Assembly (NCBI GenBank): GCA_037576215.1
Contig: JBANDB010000001.1
Span: forward strand, 434,001 to 498,000
DNA: 64,000 bases
From: Armillaria gallica
Taxonomy: Eukaryota; Basidiomycota; Agaricomycetes; Agaricales; Physalacriaceae
Direction: 5' to 3'
Shown here piece by piece: positions 34,984-45,999 of the stretch. The translations under genes and the position numbers were made by a program. The notes under the pieces were generated by a model. The model did no database searches. It had not been told where the DNA came from and was given only the letters and a program-made list of their open reading frames with translations. Position 1 is the stretch's first letter. Each line of letters starts with the position of its first letter.

Positions 34984-36327
34984 ATTAGTGATTGTATACC
35001 CACGCCTGTTGGCATTCGATAATTCAAACACGCAATTTTGTTGTAGCCGGATATCATAACTTTCGAGATCATCATTGCCGAAATCGTCGTTCTTACGCTT
35101 TCTTACGAAACCACCATCATCGATTTCCTGTCCGTCCCTTCTTCGCTTTCCACCCGGCACATGTGTTTGCGATATGTACACGAGGCTTGGCTGGCACCCT
35201 TTGTTGATCACTGGAAGGGTGCATTTTGGGCTGGCGCAACATTTTACACCCCTTTTCCGCTCTTGCTGAAAAGGTCTCTGAATGTTCGTTTGCCGCCCTG
35301 CGCCTGGATCACTCTCTGCCACCACACATTCGCTTTTATTGCACAACACACTATACAACGACGACTGCCAGACTTCCCCTTGCTCGTGTTTATGCCGAGC
35401 CATTAGGAGGATGTCTCCTATATTGTTACGCTGTAATTTCTTTCGCTGCGCTGTACGTGACATCAGTGCTTTGGATTTCCTGGGACCGTGCATCAATGCC
35501 CATGAAGGCTGCATTTTCTTAATGTACGCTGAAAATGGCACTTGTGTTTGAACATACCTCGCCTGCATTGAGGAGACATTGTCTCATATGGTTTCAGTTT
35601 TGTCAGTTTTATGACGCTGGCATGATGATACTTGTATACGTTGCGGATATTCATTACATTTACCTTTCGTTTACACTCTAGTCCCTTCGTATGGGTCCGA
35701 TCCCGTGAGACGCTTCATAGTTCCCGCCACTATGATGTCAGTCACAGCGGCAGGGCCCTGCGCGGTCTGCGATGCTACTATAAAGTATATTGATGGCTTG
35801 GTAGCAACGGCGCAGAAAACATTGGCTGTTTCCTTTTTAGGGACCGCTTGCCAGTGCGACGACTACTACTACTACTACTTACGACAACGTCCTATGTTTG
35901 ACGCTTCAAGGATGTCTAGACCTTGGTCTTCACGACTGATGATTGATCGTCGCGCTCAATTTGATCAACTTTTATTAATCCACCACTGACTGGCATCTTA
36001 GTCTCTCCGTACATGGATCTAGTTTCCTGGCATACCGACGTGGGGTGTGGAAAGCTCTGTAACACGCGTCGCAACCTTGGTTACTCATGCATCCGAGTCT
36101 GAAGGCGATACCATGGCACTCCGGGTGTTAGGTTGCCGTTGATGGGACGTGGGGACGTTCCTTGCTCGGGTGTCTCGACTCTCGGTTTCATAGAACCGAT
36201 CATTGGCTCGATTGAAATTCAATGTAAATCAGGCACTGAGGCTGTGAGCGTTGCTAGTAGTACACATGAAATCATCCAGATTGATGAAACTCTAGTTTTG
36301 TGCTACTTCGACTGCGCATGTATGCTT
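34984..36327. other. GST-P spacer (unit 2)
   Basis: The spacer corresponds to 19.13-20.5 kb and 41.4-41.99 kb. It contains a (CTA)n run at about 35862-35878. Several open frames at 35.0-35.57 kb overlap on both strands without a domain, and I see no supported gene. Confidence 0.4.
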
Positions 36328-36352
36328 GGTATGGAGTCAAGCTAGTACCTCG

Positions 36353-36872
36353 TCAGCGGTCTTGGTTTGGCTGGTAGCTGCTGCAGACGGGGCAATATGA
36401 ATCGGTGTGGGGGGCTGTCGAGAATGTTAGCAGTGAGCAATAGGAATGTTGAAGTGATTGAAATCGCACAGTACTGTTCAGGAAAGCGACGACTGTAAAA
36501 GATTGCTTAATACAAATTCACAGAGCGCCAGATGGTACAGACTTACTACTGCCAACAGGTCTGCAGACAAGCAGGCGGTTTGCAGCTCGCAGGATGAAAA
36601 AGGCTAAACTTGCAGTTGGATTGCTCGCATCGAATCTAGAAAGAAAGGCGGCAAAAAAATGAGATAAATGTAGCGCGCATGGAAATACATTGCCATACAT
36701 ATTCTTCGGGCTGAGTTGTTGGGAGTCAGCAGAAGCTTATATGTTTGGATAAAGGACGCACAAGACTGAAAGCATGGCCACATCGGATGTAGACATTCCT
36801 GACTCTGAAAAACAAGTTATTGGAAGAGTGGATGCAGCGGTAAGATGTAGCTCACTGGCGACCGTGGCACAT
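36353..36872 (-). CDS. P5: small Cys/His-rich protein, six exons
   Basis: This is an intact gene of 81 aa. Exons are 36872-36856, 36804-36762, 36710-36699 (micro-exon, PEEY), 36635-36547, 36492-36470 and 36414-36353. Introns are 51-63 nt and all GT-AG. The protein begins MCHGRQVRNVYIRCGHAFSL. Cys/His positions are C2, C14, H16, C27, C32, H38, C42, C47, C51, C69 and C72, with Trp at 52. The core TCWQYRRFPEQYSPH is followed by YCPVC and a variable tail ending QPNQDR. The fold is probably zinc-stabilised and cytosolic or nuclear, since there is no signal peptide. A TATA-like box lies at 36961. The nucleotide sequence is identical to P6. Confidence 0.88.
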
Positions 36873-36960
36873 CGTAAAAGGGCGGTAAAGAGAAGATGAG
36901 GGTTTGCTGTGATGTTGAAAGGCAAGTGGGAGGATGGAGAGGCGATAGTCGATCTTCCTG

Positions 36961-36968
36961 TTTATAAA
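36961..36968 (-). promoter_or_regulatory. TATA-like box of P5
   Basis: TTTATAAA lies about 90 nt upstream of the P5 ATG, at the conserved position. Confidence 0.55.
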
Positions 36969-37399
36969 CTAGCAAGGCTCCGACCCGCGATGATATCTTG
37001 TATCGTGGAGTGTTCAAGAGATCAAGGTGTTTCCGGCAGAAAGCGCTTGACATATCGAGTATTACTGTTCAAAGCGCAGCAGAAGGCACTTGATCCATCG
37101 GAGTATTGTAGTTACAAGCCACGCTAATGAGCTTTTGGCCATGAGCGGCATGGAATCACTTGAAGGCGCTACCATTTTACAGGTGGTCCAGTATTAAATA
37201 CTGAGGCAAACAAGCATAGGGAAGGCTAGAATATTGTACGCTCAGTAGAGATGACCTGTCACTGTGATTCTTGACACAATCGATAAAAACATGATCTCTG
37301 TTTGATCGTATGTGTGACTCGGACAGACAGTGAGTTTAAAGAATCATTCAAAATCAAAACTTAATAAATCGAAGATCACGATGGTTTGCTTCGTCATAA

Positions 37400-38860
37400 T
37401 AGAACCATTGAATGTTGGGACTTGTAAAGCTGCGTGCGTGGGTTCTAATACTCATTGCTATCAATGCCTGGTAAGATTAAAAGCCGAAGGCCCGCTCTGA
37501 GGGTTCCTCTTTTCCCAGACGGTGAATTCAACTCCGAATTCGGTAAAACCGCCGATCTCTCCGGACTTTTGAGGTGAGTGAATACATTCAAACGCTCGTT
37601 TGTGAAATAGCTGAAGGACGACATGGTAACGGAAACGAGTAACGGAGAAGCCTTGAGAGTGAACGTTTGAGAAAAGTCCTCAGCGTAGTTGCTCTTGGGG
37701 TCATGGCGTACTAGTAGTTTAGTATCTTTAGATGACATCACCAGAAGACAGCAACGAGGTCCATCGTCAAGAGATAGCCGCCAGGATGTACTAGACTTCT
37801 TTTCACAGGGGGCCTTAGATGACCGGGTGCTACACTGACAGCTGAGATCGTGCACATCCTTTACCATAGGTACGAGTAAAGAAAAAATAAGCACACGACT
37901 TGGTTAGTATGAAGGGACTTTCAAAGGTGCGTCAAGAGTTCAGAGATCACCCAAATACGAGCCGTAGACTGAACAAAGACTGAAGCCATTGCCGAGAGCG
38001 CCCAGGTCGGTCCGAAGACCGACTTAGACAGTCCTATGTTCCTAACTGATGAAAGAACAAAAAACAACGAGAATCTTAAGACTCAACAGTTTAGATGTTG
38101 ATAACATAGAATTTCGGGCGGTGTTTACCGAAGGACACGTCTTCGGTGGGAAACTCGCTCTTTCGTGCAAGACTATACACGTTCCCTGATGATGCCATCG
38201 CGATGATTCATGAAGAGCATTATGAGTGTTGGGTGCGGCCCCTCCATGACCACGTCAGCTGCACGGCAGGATTCATAAAATTTACCGTACTTCAACTTGT
38301 CCGCATTCCACGGTATTCGTAGCGGTTGTCCGGCGATTATCGCCAGTTATCCAGCATTCTCCCTCTTGGACGGTCGGATCTAGCAAGACGGACCCAGTAC
38401 TAGGCGTGACCCACTTTGATAACACAGGAACCAGATCGAGTGGCAGGCACCCAAAATGATTGTTGACTTGAATGTCGAAGTAGTACATATCACCCAGGAA
38501 TCAAACTTCTTTTCAAACCGCGCGCCAGCTGCCATGAGGGACATTGTAATGGTGCTTGCTGACAATTGCATCCCACTGTAAGATCGGTACGTGAAGAAAA
38601 AGGGCTCGAGAAAAGTTCGTTGTAGTTTACGAGTCTACGATAGGCTGGCGTCGTCTGTCGTTATTCGATTTTGGTGAAACTAAGCTCTTGCTGCGTTCTG
38701 AAGCTAGAGTGGTACTGTAGAGCGAATAATAGAGGAGGAGGACCCGTTTTGATACTGACCCTGAGAGCGGGTGTTTTCTCGAAGAAGAACCTATGGCCCG
38801 CGCCGAGAAAGCCTGAGAATTTGAGCAGTACACTGTCAGGCCGGTTCCCGGACCGAGAGG
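37400..38860. repeat. Block B (unit 2)
   Basis: This is homologous to 43080-44440 and to the two halves at 21.5-22.5 and 23.8-24.25 kb. A minus-strand open frame (37894-37445) reading DDGPRCCLLVMSS and NYAEDFSQTFTLKASP has a similar reading in the other copies, but frames break at different places and I cannot build a gene. YKT6 is absent from this unit. Confidence 0.6.
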
Positions 38861-38967
38861 AAATCCAAGGAAAATGAACAATAAAGAGAGGATTGAGATA
38901 AGAAGGAAAGGTCGCGTGGCAGGTGCATTGCCAAGTCACGGCGGGTGACGTGTCAAGGTATGGAACG

Positions 38968-39040
38968 CGACGCGTAAGCCCCGGAATCACGACGTGTAAG
39001 CCCTGGAATCACGACGTGTAAGCCCCGGAATCACGACGCG
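38968..39040. repeat. 22-bp minisatellite, about three units
   Basis: CGACGTGTAAGCCCCGGAAT-CA is repeated three times with one or two changes. The matching place in the next unit (about 44608-44632) has a single copy. Confidence 0.75.
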
Positions 39041-39179
39041 CGTCCTGGCAAATGCGGCACGTATGCACTAAAGGTCAGTGTAAAATACCGAGAAATGAAT
39101 ACAGAAGTACTTCCCGACCCTATCAGTTTTTAGAACGTAAGCGTGACCGGTCCCGCAAGCGTTCCCAGCATCACAACTT

Positions 39180-39226
39180 GAAGATCTTCGAATGTAACGA
39201 TCTCGGTTCAAATCCGGGAGGGTCCC
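39180..39226 (+). repeat. tRNA-derived 3' part
   Basis: GATCTCGGTTCAAATCCGGG followed by AGGGTCCC matches the 3' half of the tRNA-like elements at 26383 and 59484. The related sequence at 44735-44780 lacks this tail. Confidence 0.4.
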
Positions 39227-39329
39227 AACAAATGTCCGCACATTTGCACACAGGAATTGGCCAGTTTGTGTCAGCGGAGAAGGATATTTAACATGTTTGT
39301 TGTTAGTGTAGATCGGTAAATGAATCGAA

Positions 39330-40960
39330 GTTTCTTACCACGTTTAGTGGACGATCTCGGCGGTTCCGTTCCGAGGGGTTCATTATATGTGCAAGTTTAT
39401 TTTTAAAGGCATCGCTCTGCTGTCACTGTGCTGCTACTGGTGACTGGTCTGGAGCAGCTTGAACTTTGCACTATTAGCCTACATACTTGTTTATTTAATT
39501 TTTGAACCCAGACAAGACACGTGGGAGAAAATGATTTCTTTTCTCGACACCATGATCATCGTGCACGCAGTGCGTCATGGCTTGTTTTGTCCCGTTGGCG
39601 GCAGATCCGGCGATGCGCTTACCTTTAGGCTTCCAACGGCCAGTATACGACCCTTGACCAGCACCAGGAATGGGCGTTCGGGATAACACGCCCTCTTTGA
39701 CTTTTCGTTCAGTCTCGACGGCAAAAGCTACCTTAGACAGTCGAAGAAAACTAGCAGTGATATGATAGCAATTATCACTATTCTCGTCTCGCGCAGATCC
39801 CGTAAATGACGACGAATACATTTTCATCCTACTCCCCGAATATAGGTCGTGCCACTCATTACTGCGGCGACTCGAGCATGCCACGGCTCATGCATCATGG
39901 GTTGCTCTCCAGCGAAATCTTGATCGCGGTCTATGCACATTTTCAGAGCTCTTTGTCAGCGCCAGCCGGCAGAATTCCAGGCAGTCAGCTCTGTCGTAGC
40001 GCCTACCTTCAATGCTCCATACACCGCGACGTCGTAAATTGAACCTGATGATGACATCTTTACAAATGCAAAGGATAGAGATGGTGAACGTCGTTGGTTT
40101 CCTCTCCATAACCTTTATTTGAGGTGTGTTCGTAAATATTCACCCAATTGTGTCCTTCTCATTGAGCTGCAGGACCAAGCACCAGTATCTTAGTACCGAC
40201 CTTTTGGTCGAATAAGATGTAAACCAGAAATCGGACATCTTCACACCTGTCTATTCCTGAGGCAGTGCGGGATTCGATGTTGATCAAGCCCGCCAAACGG
40301 TCCCGACGCTCAGCTCCCATATCTGCGTTTGATCACTGGGAACTTCGATATTCTACATAGCTCCCATCATTGAATACGAATCTACTACCCTTGTTCCTTA
40401 CTCGAATCGCCTATCACGACAGGACGAGCTTCTCTGTGCCCGTAACGATGGGTATGGTTCAGCTCGATGCAGTAGTTGAAGCTTTCGCTCCCTTCCCGTG
40501 TCAGCATAACGTGTGCCATATGTGCTAGACATGGACGAGCTAAGGTCAAAAATGCGGTCAGAGATGAAGGAGATCTTCGAGAGGATGGATACCCATCGGG
40601 ACTGTGGCTCTTACATTCTCAGTGCAATAACCGACATTTTGCTCCTACCAGCCGCTCTTTTGTATGGACAGGGTCAAGAACGACGCTGATGTCGAGCACG
40701 AAGCTGGCCAAGTGAATCGAAGAGAACTTTGACAGTGGCTCGAAGGAAGTGTGATGGATTTGTCGTTGTAAGGGATTGCGTTTCGGCGACACGGCAACCC
40801 GAATGCATGAATCGCCAGTAAGCCGTGTATCGCTTGCATCATTTTTCCTTGGCTCAGGCCTTCGCTTGCTGCAGATATGGCCCACCGTGCGTGGAACGAA
40901 CACGCTTTTCTCGACCGTGGTCCGATGGTCTAGGGCTGCTCTATGAAGTCGGGGACTTAT
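39330..40960. repeat. Block C, copy 2
   Basis: This copy lies upstream of GST pseudogene 3 and is closely similar to 46000-47500. Both include CCTTTTGGTC near 40200 and 47140, and GGATAGAGATGGTGAACG. No gene is supported. Confidence 0.6.
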
Positions 40961-41032
40961 GCGAGGACAACTAGGTGTGGAGATACAGGCTACTGTGACC
41001 AGGCTGAATGGCCTTCCCTGCACAGTCCCAGC

Positions 41033-41422
41033 ATGATTACTGGACCAGGTACGGGTATATCTCGCTGCAGGCGTGTTCTGAAATTAATTGACAATATTAG
41101 GTATGCTCTGAACCTGAAAAGTATGCCCTACCAGACTGTCTATGTCGAGCTCCCCGACATCGAGGCTCTCGCCAAAATTATCGGCGCCTCGCTCACTAGC
41201 ACGAAGCCTTATGGTGTCTCACCCTTCTACACCATCCCCATCCTCCAAGACGGCTCCACTGGCGCTGTAGTCTCCGACTCTGTTTCCATAGCAGGCTGCC
41301 TCGATAGAACATACCCCTCCTCTGGGCCCGTGCTCATCCCAACCGGGACGATGATCCTTCAGCTTCTTCAGAGTCACTTTCCGACCAGTGATTGTACACT
41401 CACGCCCGTTGACATTCGGTAA
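41033..41422 (+). pseudogene. GST pseudogene 3 (exon 1 deletion, C-terminal truncation)
   Basis: Exon 1 is reduced to 16 nt (41033-41048) against 71 nt in the intact gene. The lost part lies between two ATGATTAC repeats present in the intact exon, plus a few bases, which breaks the reading phase. Exon 2 is well preserved (YALNLKSMPYQTVYVELP through GTMILQLLQSHF) but ends where pseudogene 2 ends, without the C-terminal helical domain. It closes at a TAA at 41422. Confidence 0.9.
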
Positions 41423-42016
41423 ATTTAAACACGCAATTTTGTTGTAGCTGGGTATCATAACTTTCGAGATCATCATTACCGGTCTTACGCTTGCTTACGA
41501 CAACGTCCTATGTTTGACTCTTCAAGGATGTCTAGTCCTTGGTGATGATTGATCGTCGCGCTCAATTTGATCAACTTTTATTAATCCACCACTGATTGGC
41601 ATCTTAGTCTCTCCGTACATGGATCTAGTTTCCTGGCATACCGACGTGGGGCGTGGAAAGCTCTATAACACGTCTTGTCGCAACCTAAGTGACTCGTGCG
41701 TCCCAGTCTGAAGGGGATACCATGGCACTCCGAGTGTTAGGTTGCCGTTGATGGGACGTGGGGACGTTCTTTGCTCGGGTGTCAAGCAACTGGAGAAATA
41801 CCGTAAGATACCTCGGTTTCATAAAACCGATCATCGGCTCGATTGAAATTTAATGTAAATCAGGCACTGAGGCAGCTCTACCAGTAAGTTGTTAGAAGCG
41901 CACACTGAGGCCGTGAGCGTTGCTCGTAGTACACATGAACCCGTCCGGATTGATCAAACTCTAGTATTGTGCTATCCTTCAACTGAACACGGGTATGGAG
42001 TCAAGCTAGTACCTCG

Positions 42017-42536
42017 TCAGCGGTCTTGGTTTGGCTGGTAGCTGCTGCAGACGGGGCAATATGAATCGGTGTGGGGGGCTGTCGAGAATGTTAGCAGTGA
42101 GCAATAGGAATGTTGAAGTGATTGAAATCGCACAGTACTGTTCAGGAAAGCGACGACTGTAAAAGATTGCTTAATACAAATTCACAGAGCGCCAGATGGT
42201 ACAGACTTACTACTGCCAACAGGTCTGCAGACAAGCAGGCGGTTTGCAGCTCGCAGGATGAAAAAGGCTAAACTTGCAGTTGGATTGCTCGCATCGAATC
42301 TAGAAAGAAAGGCGGCAAAAAAATGAGATAAATGTAGCGCGCATGGAAATACATTGCCATACATATTCTTCGGGCTGAGTTGTTGGGAGTCAGCAGAAGC
42401 TTATATGTTTGGATAAAGGACGCACAAGACTGAAAGCATGGCCACATCGGATGTAGACATTCCTGACTCTGAAAAACAAGTTATTGGAAGAGTGGATGCA
42501 GCGGTAAGATGTAGCTCACTGGCGACCGTGGCACAT
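42017..42536 (-). CDS. P6: small Cys/His-rich protein, identical to P5
   Basis: This is an intact gene of 81 aa, identical to P5 in exons, introns and proximal promoter. Exons are 42536-42520, 42468-42426, 42374-42363 (micro-exon), 42299-42211, 42156-42134 and 42078-42017. The only differences from the P5 locus lie outside the 795-bp identical tract. It sits between GST pseudogene 3 and block B of its unit. Confidence 0.88.
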
Positions 42537-42624
42537 CGTAAAAGGGCGGTAAAGAGAAGATGAGGGTTTGCTGTGATGTTGAAAGGCAAGTGGGAGGATG
42601 GAGAGGCGATAGTCGATCTTCCTG

Positions 42625-42632
42625 TTTATAAA
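42625..42632 (-). promoter_or_regulatory. TATA-like box of P6
   Basis: TTTATAAA lies about 90 nt upstream of the P6 ATG. Confidence 0.55.
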
Positions 42633-43079
42633 CTAGCAAGGCTCCGACCCGCGATGATATCTTGTATCGTGGAGTGTTCAAGAGATCAAGGTGTTTCCGG
42701 CAGAAAGCGCTTGACATATCGAGTATTACTGTTCAAAGCGCAGCAGAAGGCACTTGATCCATCGGAGTATTGTAGTTACAAGCCACTCTAGTGGTTATGA
42801 GCCTTTGGCCATGAGCGGCATGGAATCACTCGAAGGCGCTACCATTTTACAGGTGGTTCAGTATTGAATACTGAGGCAAACATGCATAGGGAAGGCTGGA
42901 GTATTGTGCGCCCAGCAGAGACGGCCTGTCGCTGTGATTCTTGACAAAATCAGTAAAACAGGATCTCTGTTTGATCGTATGTGTGACTCGGACACACGGT
43001 GAGTTTAAAGAGTCATTCAAAATCAAAAATAAATCGAAGTCGAAGCTCACGATGGTTTGATTCACCGGAATAGAAACAT

Positions 43080-44440
43080 TGAACGTTGGGACTTGCAAAG
43101 CCGCGTGAGAGGGGTTCTAAGATAGCCATAGATACCTGGTAAGATCAACAGCCGAAGGTCGGCTCTGAGGGTTCCTTTTTCCCAGACGACGAATTCCACT
43201 TCGAATTCGGTAAACCACTGATCTAGGGAATTTTGAGGTGAGTGAAGACATGCAAACCCATCGTTTGTGAAAATAGCTGAAGGACGGACACGGTAACAGA
43301 AACAAATACTAACGGAGAAGCCTTGAGAGTGAACGTTTTGAGAACAGTACTCAGCATAGTTGCTCTTGGAGTCACGCATACTAGTAGTTTAGTATCTTTA
43401 GATGACATCACCAGAAGACAAGAACGAGGTCCATCGTCAAGAGATAGCCGCCAGGATGTACTAAACTTCTTTTCACAAGGGGCCTTAGATGACCGGGTGC
43501 TATACTGACAGCTAAGATCGCGTACACTTTTTACCATAGGTACGAGTAAAGCAGAAATAAGCATCTGACTTGGTTAGTATGAAGGGACTTTCAATGGTGC
43601 GTCAAGGGATTCAGAGATCACCCAGATACTAGCCGTAGACTGAACAAAGACTGAAGTCATCGCTGAGAGCGCCCAGGTCGGTCAGAATATAAGCCGAAGC
43701 CCGACTTAACCAGTTCTATTTTTCCTTTCGTGCAAGACTGTACACGTTCCCTAATGGTACCATCGCGATGGTTCATGAAGAGCACCAGAAGTGTTGGGCG
43801 CGGGGCGGTCCCTCCGTGACCACATCACCTGCACCTTGGGGCAGGATTCATAGCATTTACCGTACTTCAACTTGTCCGCATTCCACGGTATTCGTAGCAG
43901 TTGTCCGGCGATTATCGCCAGTTATCTAGCATTCTCCCTCTTGTACGGTCGGACCTAGCAAGATGGACCTAACATTAGGCGTGATCCACTTTGATAACAC
44001 AGGAACCAGTATACAGATACGAGTTCCGTGAGTATATAAAAATAAAGCCGGACTCGCCAGGCTAAGGAACCAGTTCGAACGGCGACGCCCAAAATGATTG
44101 TTGACTTGAATGTCAAAGTAGTATCACCCAGGAACCAAACTTCTTTTCACAGCGCGCGCCAGCTGCCATGGGAGATATTGTAATGGTGCCTGCTGACAAT
44201 TGCATCCCGCTGTAAGATCGGTATGTGAAGAGGAAGGGCTCGAGAAAAGTTCGTTGTAGTTTACGAGTCTACGATAGGCTCCTGGCTGGCGTCGTCTGTC
44301 GTTATTCGATTTTGGTGAAACTAAGCTCTTGTTGCGTTCTGAAGCTAGAGTGGTACTGTAGAGCGAATAATAGAGGAGGAGGACCCGTTTTGATACGGAC
44401 CCTGAGAGCGGGTGTTTTTCTCGAAGAAGAGCCTCGAGAT
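43080..44440. repeat. Block B (unit 3)
   Basis: This follows block B of unit 2 closely with scattered substitutions and indels, including an extra ~80-base stretch near 44005-44085. Minus-strand frames are broken differently from unit 2, which points to non-coding decay. Flank 44.4-45.45 kb has only short frames and no identified gene. Confidence 0.6.
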
Positions 44441-45469
44441 TTGGCCAAGAAAGCCTGAGAATTTGGGCAGAACACTGTCAGGCCGGTTCCCGGACCGAGA
44501 GGAAATCCAAGGAAAATGAACAATAGAGAGAGGATTGAGATAAGAAGGAAAGGACGCGTGGCAGGGGGATTGCCAAGCCACGGCAGGTGGCGCGTCATGT
44601 ATGGAACGCGACGCGTGAGCTCCGGAATCACGGCGCGCGTCCTGGCAGATGCGACGTGTATGCACTATAGGATTGTATAAAAGATCGAGAAATGAATACA
44701 GAAGTACCTTCCCGACCCTATCAGTTTTCAGAACGTAAGCGTGACCGTACCCGCAAGCGTTTCCAGCATCACAAGATCTTCAGGGTATTGTGATAAACCG
44801 TGTATTTCTGTTTTAAATCACGTTAGTTACCAGCAGCCACCGACGATGGTATCGTTGGCACCACGAATCGAATCACGCACGCAGAGACCGAGTTCTCTGA
44901 AACCCACGGCAGCAGATGCCTCACGAACCCCAGACTTGAAGTCAAAGTACGCCATAGCACTCGTGCTGGCTCCCCCGAACTTGAGTTATCGTACGACTAA
45001 TTGTTGCGCGATAATTTCTTGTCACACTTGAATTCTCGTGACAACACTATGCAAACATTTAGTGTCTGACTCGATGCTCGATTCACTTGATCCCTGGAAG
45101 CATAACGAGGAGCAGACCAATTCCTGTGGCATATGCCCACTAGGTTTGAAACGACGACACTGTCAAGTTTCAACTGTGACACTGGGAATCAGCCTTGAAC
45201 GTTAAAGTCACGATGATGAGGTGGTCAGCAATTTCAACGATGAAATGCGAGACAGGCTTACCGTGACTGTGAAGTGGTCCAACGGGTATGAGCCTTGAAG
45301 GAGCCGGCCCGTTCATCTTCATCGTTGACAGTAGACGTCTCATTGTAGGTAGTCAATTTTAGAGATTGACTGGACTAGGGCCGGCTTTCGAGGCCCTCGG
45401 CCTATCATAGTATGAGATCAAGGAAAACTTTGAAAGATGGGCTATGATGCATGATGTTCTGCCCTCATG

Positions 45470-45907
45470 AGGCCCCGGGAAGCTCCCGCCAAGGTTTGTC
45501 CGGCAAAAACCATGATTTTGGGCCTCAAATATGCAAACATTTGGCCCTAAAATATGCTAACCCGGACAATGCTCCAGTCGGCCCGGACGTGCCGGAAGCT
45601 GCCGCCGACCAAATTCCGGCCAATTTTCTTCTTAAAGGGTCGTCTACAAAGTGTTTGGGGCATTTTACCCTCATAAGTGCATTGTCAATAAGTCATCACT
45701 TGAAGTTCTGTTGCTTTTCCAATTACCGAGATGCCGCCAGGAACTATCGCCCTCAGAGGTCCTAAAGGGCTTAAAATATGCTAACTGTGGACAAGGGTTG
45801 CCAATTTTGGGTCTAAAATATGCTATCTACGGTCAAAGATTTCGCTCTTTTTGGGCCTCAAATATGCTAATTTCCGGACAAACCTTGGCGGGAGCTTCCC
45901 GGGGCCT
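45470..45907. mobile_element. hAT-like MITE, 438 bp, 8-bp target duplication
   Basis: The ends are perfect inverted repeats of more than 30 bp starting AGGCCCCGGGAAGCTCCCGC. The flanks are a perfect CCCTCATG direct repeat (45462-45469 and 45908-45915). An 8-bp target duplication is the hallmark of the hAT superfamily. Inside are five copies of an (A)AATATGC(T/A)AA motif after GGGCCTC-like sequence, as expected of subterminal transposase-binding repeats. There is no coding capacity. Confidence 0.88.
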
Positions 45908-45916
45908 CCCTCATGT

Positions 45917-45961
45917 GGGCCCTTTGGCACAATCGTATAATCGTGCGCAAGCGCTCTGCTA
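45917..45961 (+). repeat. tRNA-derived 5' part
   Basis: GGGCCCTTTGGCACAATCGT is almost the same as the tRNA-like head at 25441. It begins two bases after the target duplication of the 45.5-kb MITE. Its 3' half is not found next to it. Confidence 0.45.
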
Positions 45962-45999
45962 ATGGTCATCAAGCCGCCGGCAACGTATACCATGACAAG

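Larger units (their letters stand above)
36328..37122. repeat. 795-bp segment identical to 41992-42786
   Basis: Reading the two segments side by side I find no difference over the P gene, its introns and its promoter. Both ends stop abruptly in merely similar sequence. It represents either a very recent duplication or a gene conversion tract. Confidence 0.85.

Noticed and set aside
37445..37894. Minus-strand 149-codon frame in block B as a gene
   Set aside because: Similar peptide fragments occur in other block B copies, but each is interrupted at a different point. I could not build a spliced model that works in two copies, so it is kept only as part of the repeat.
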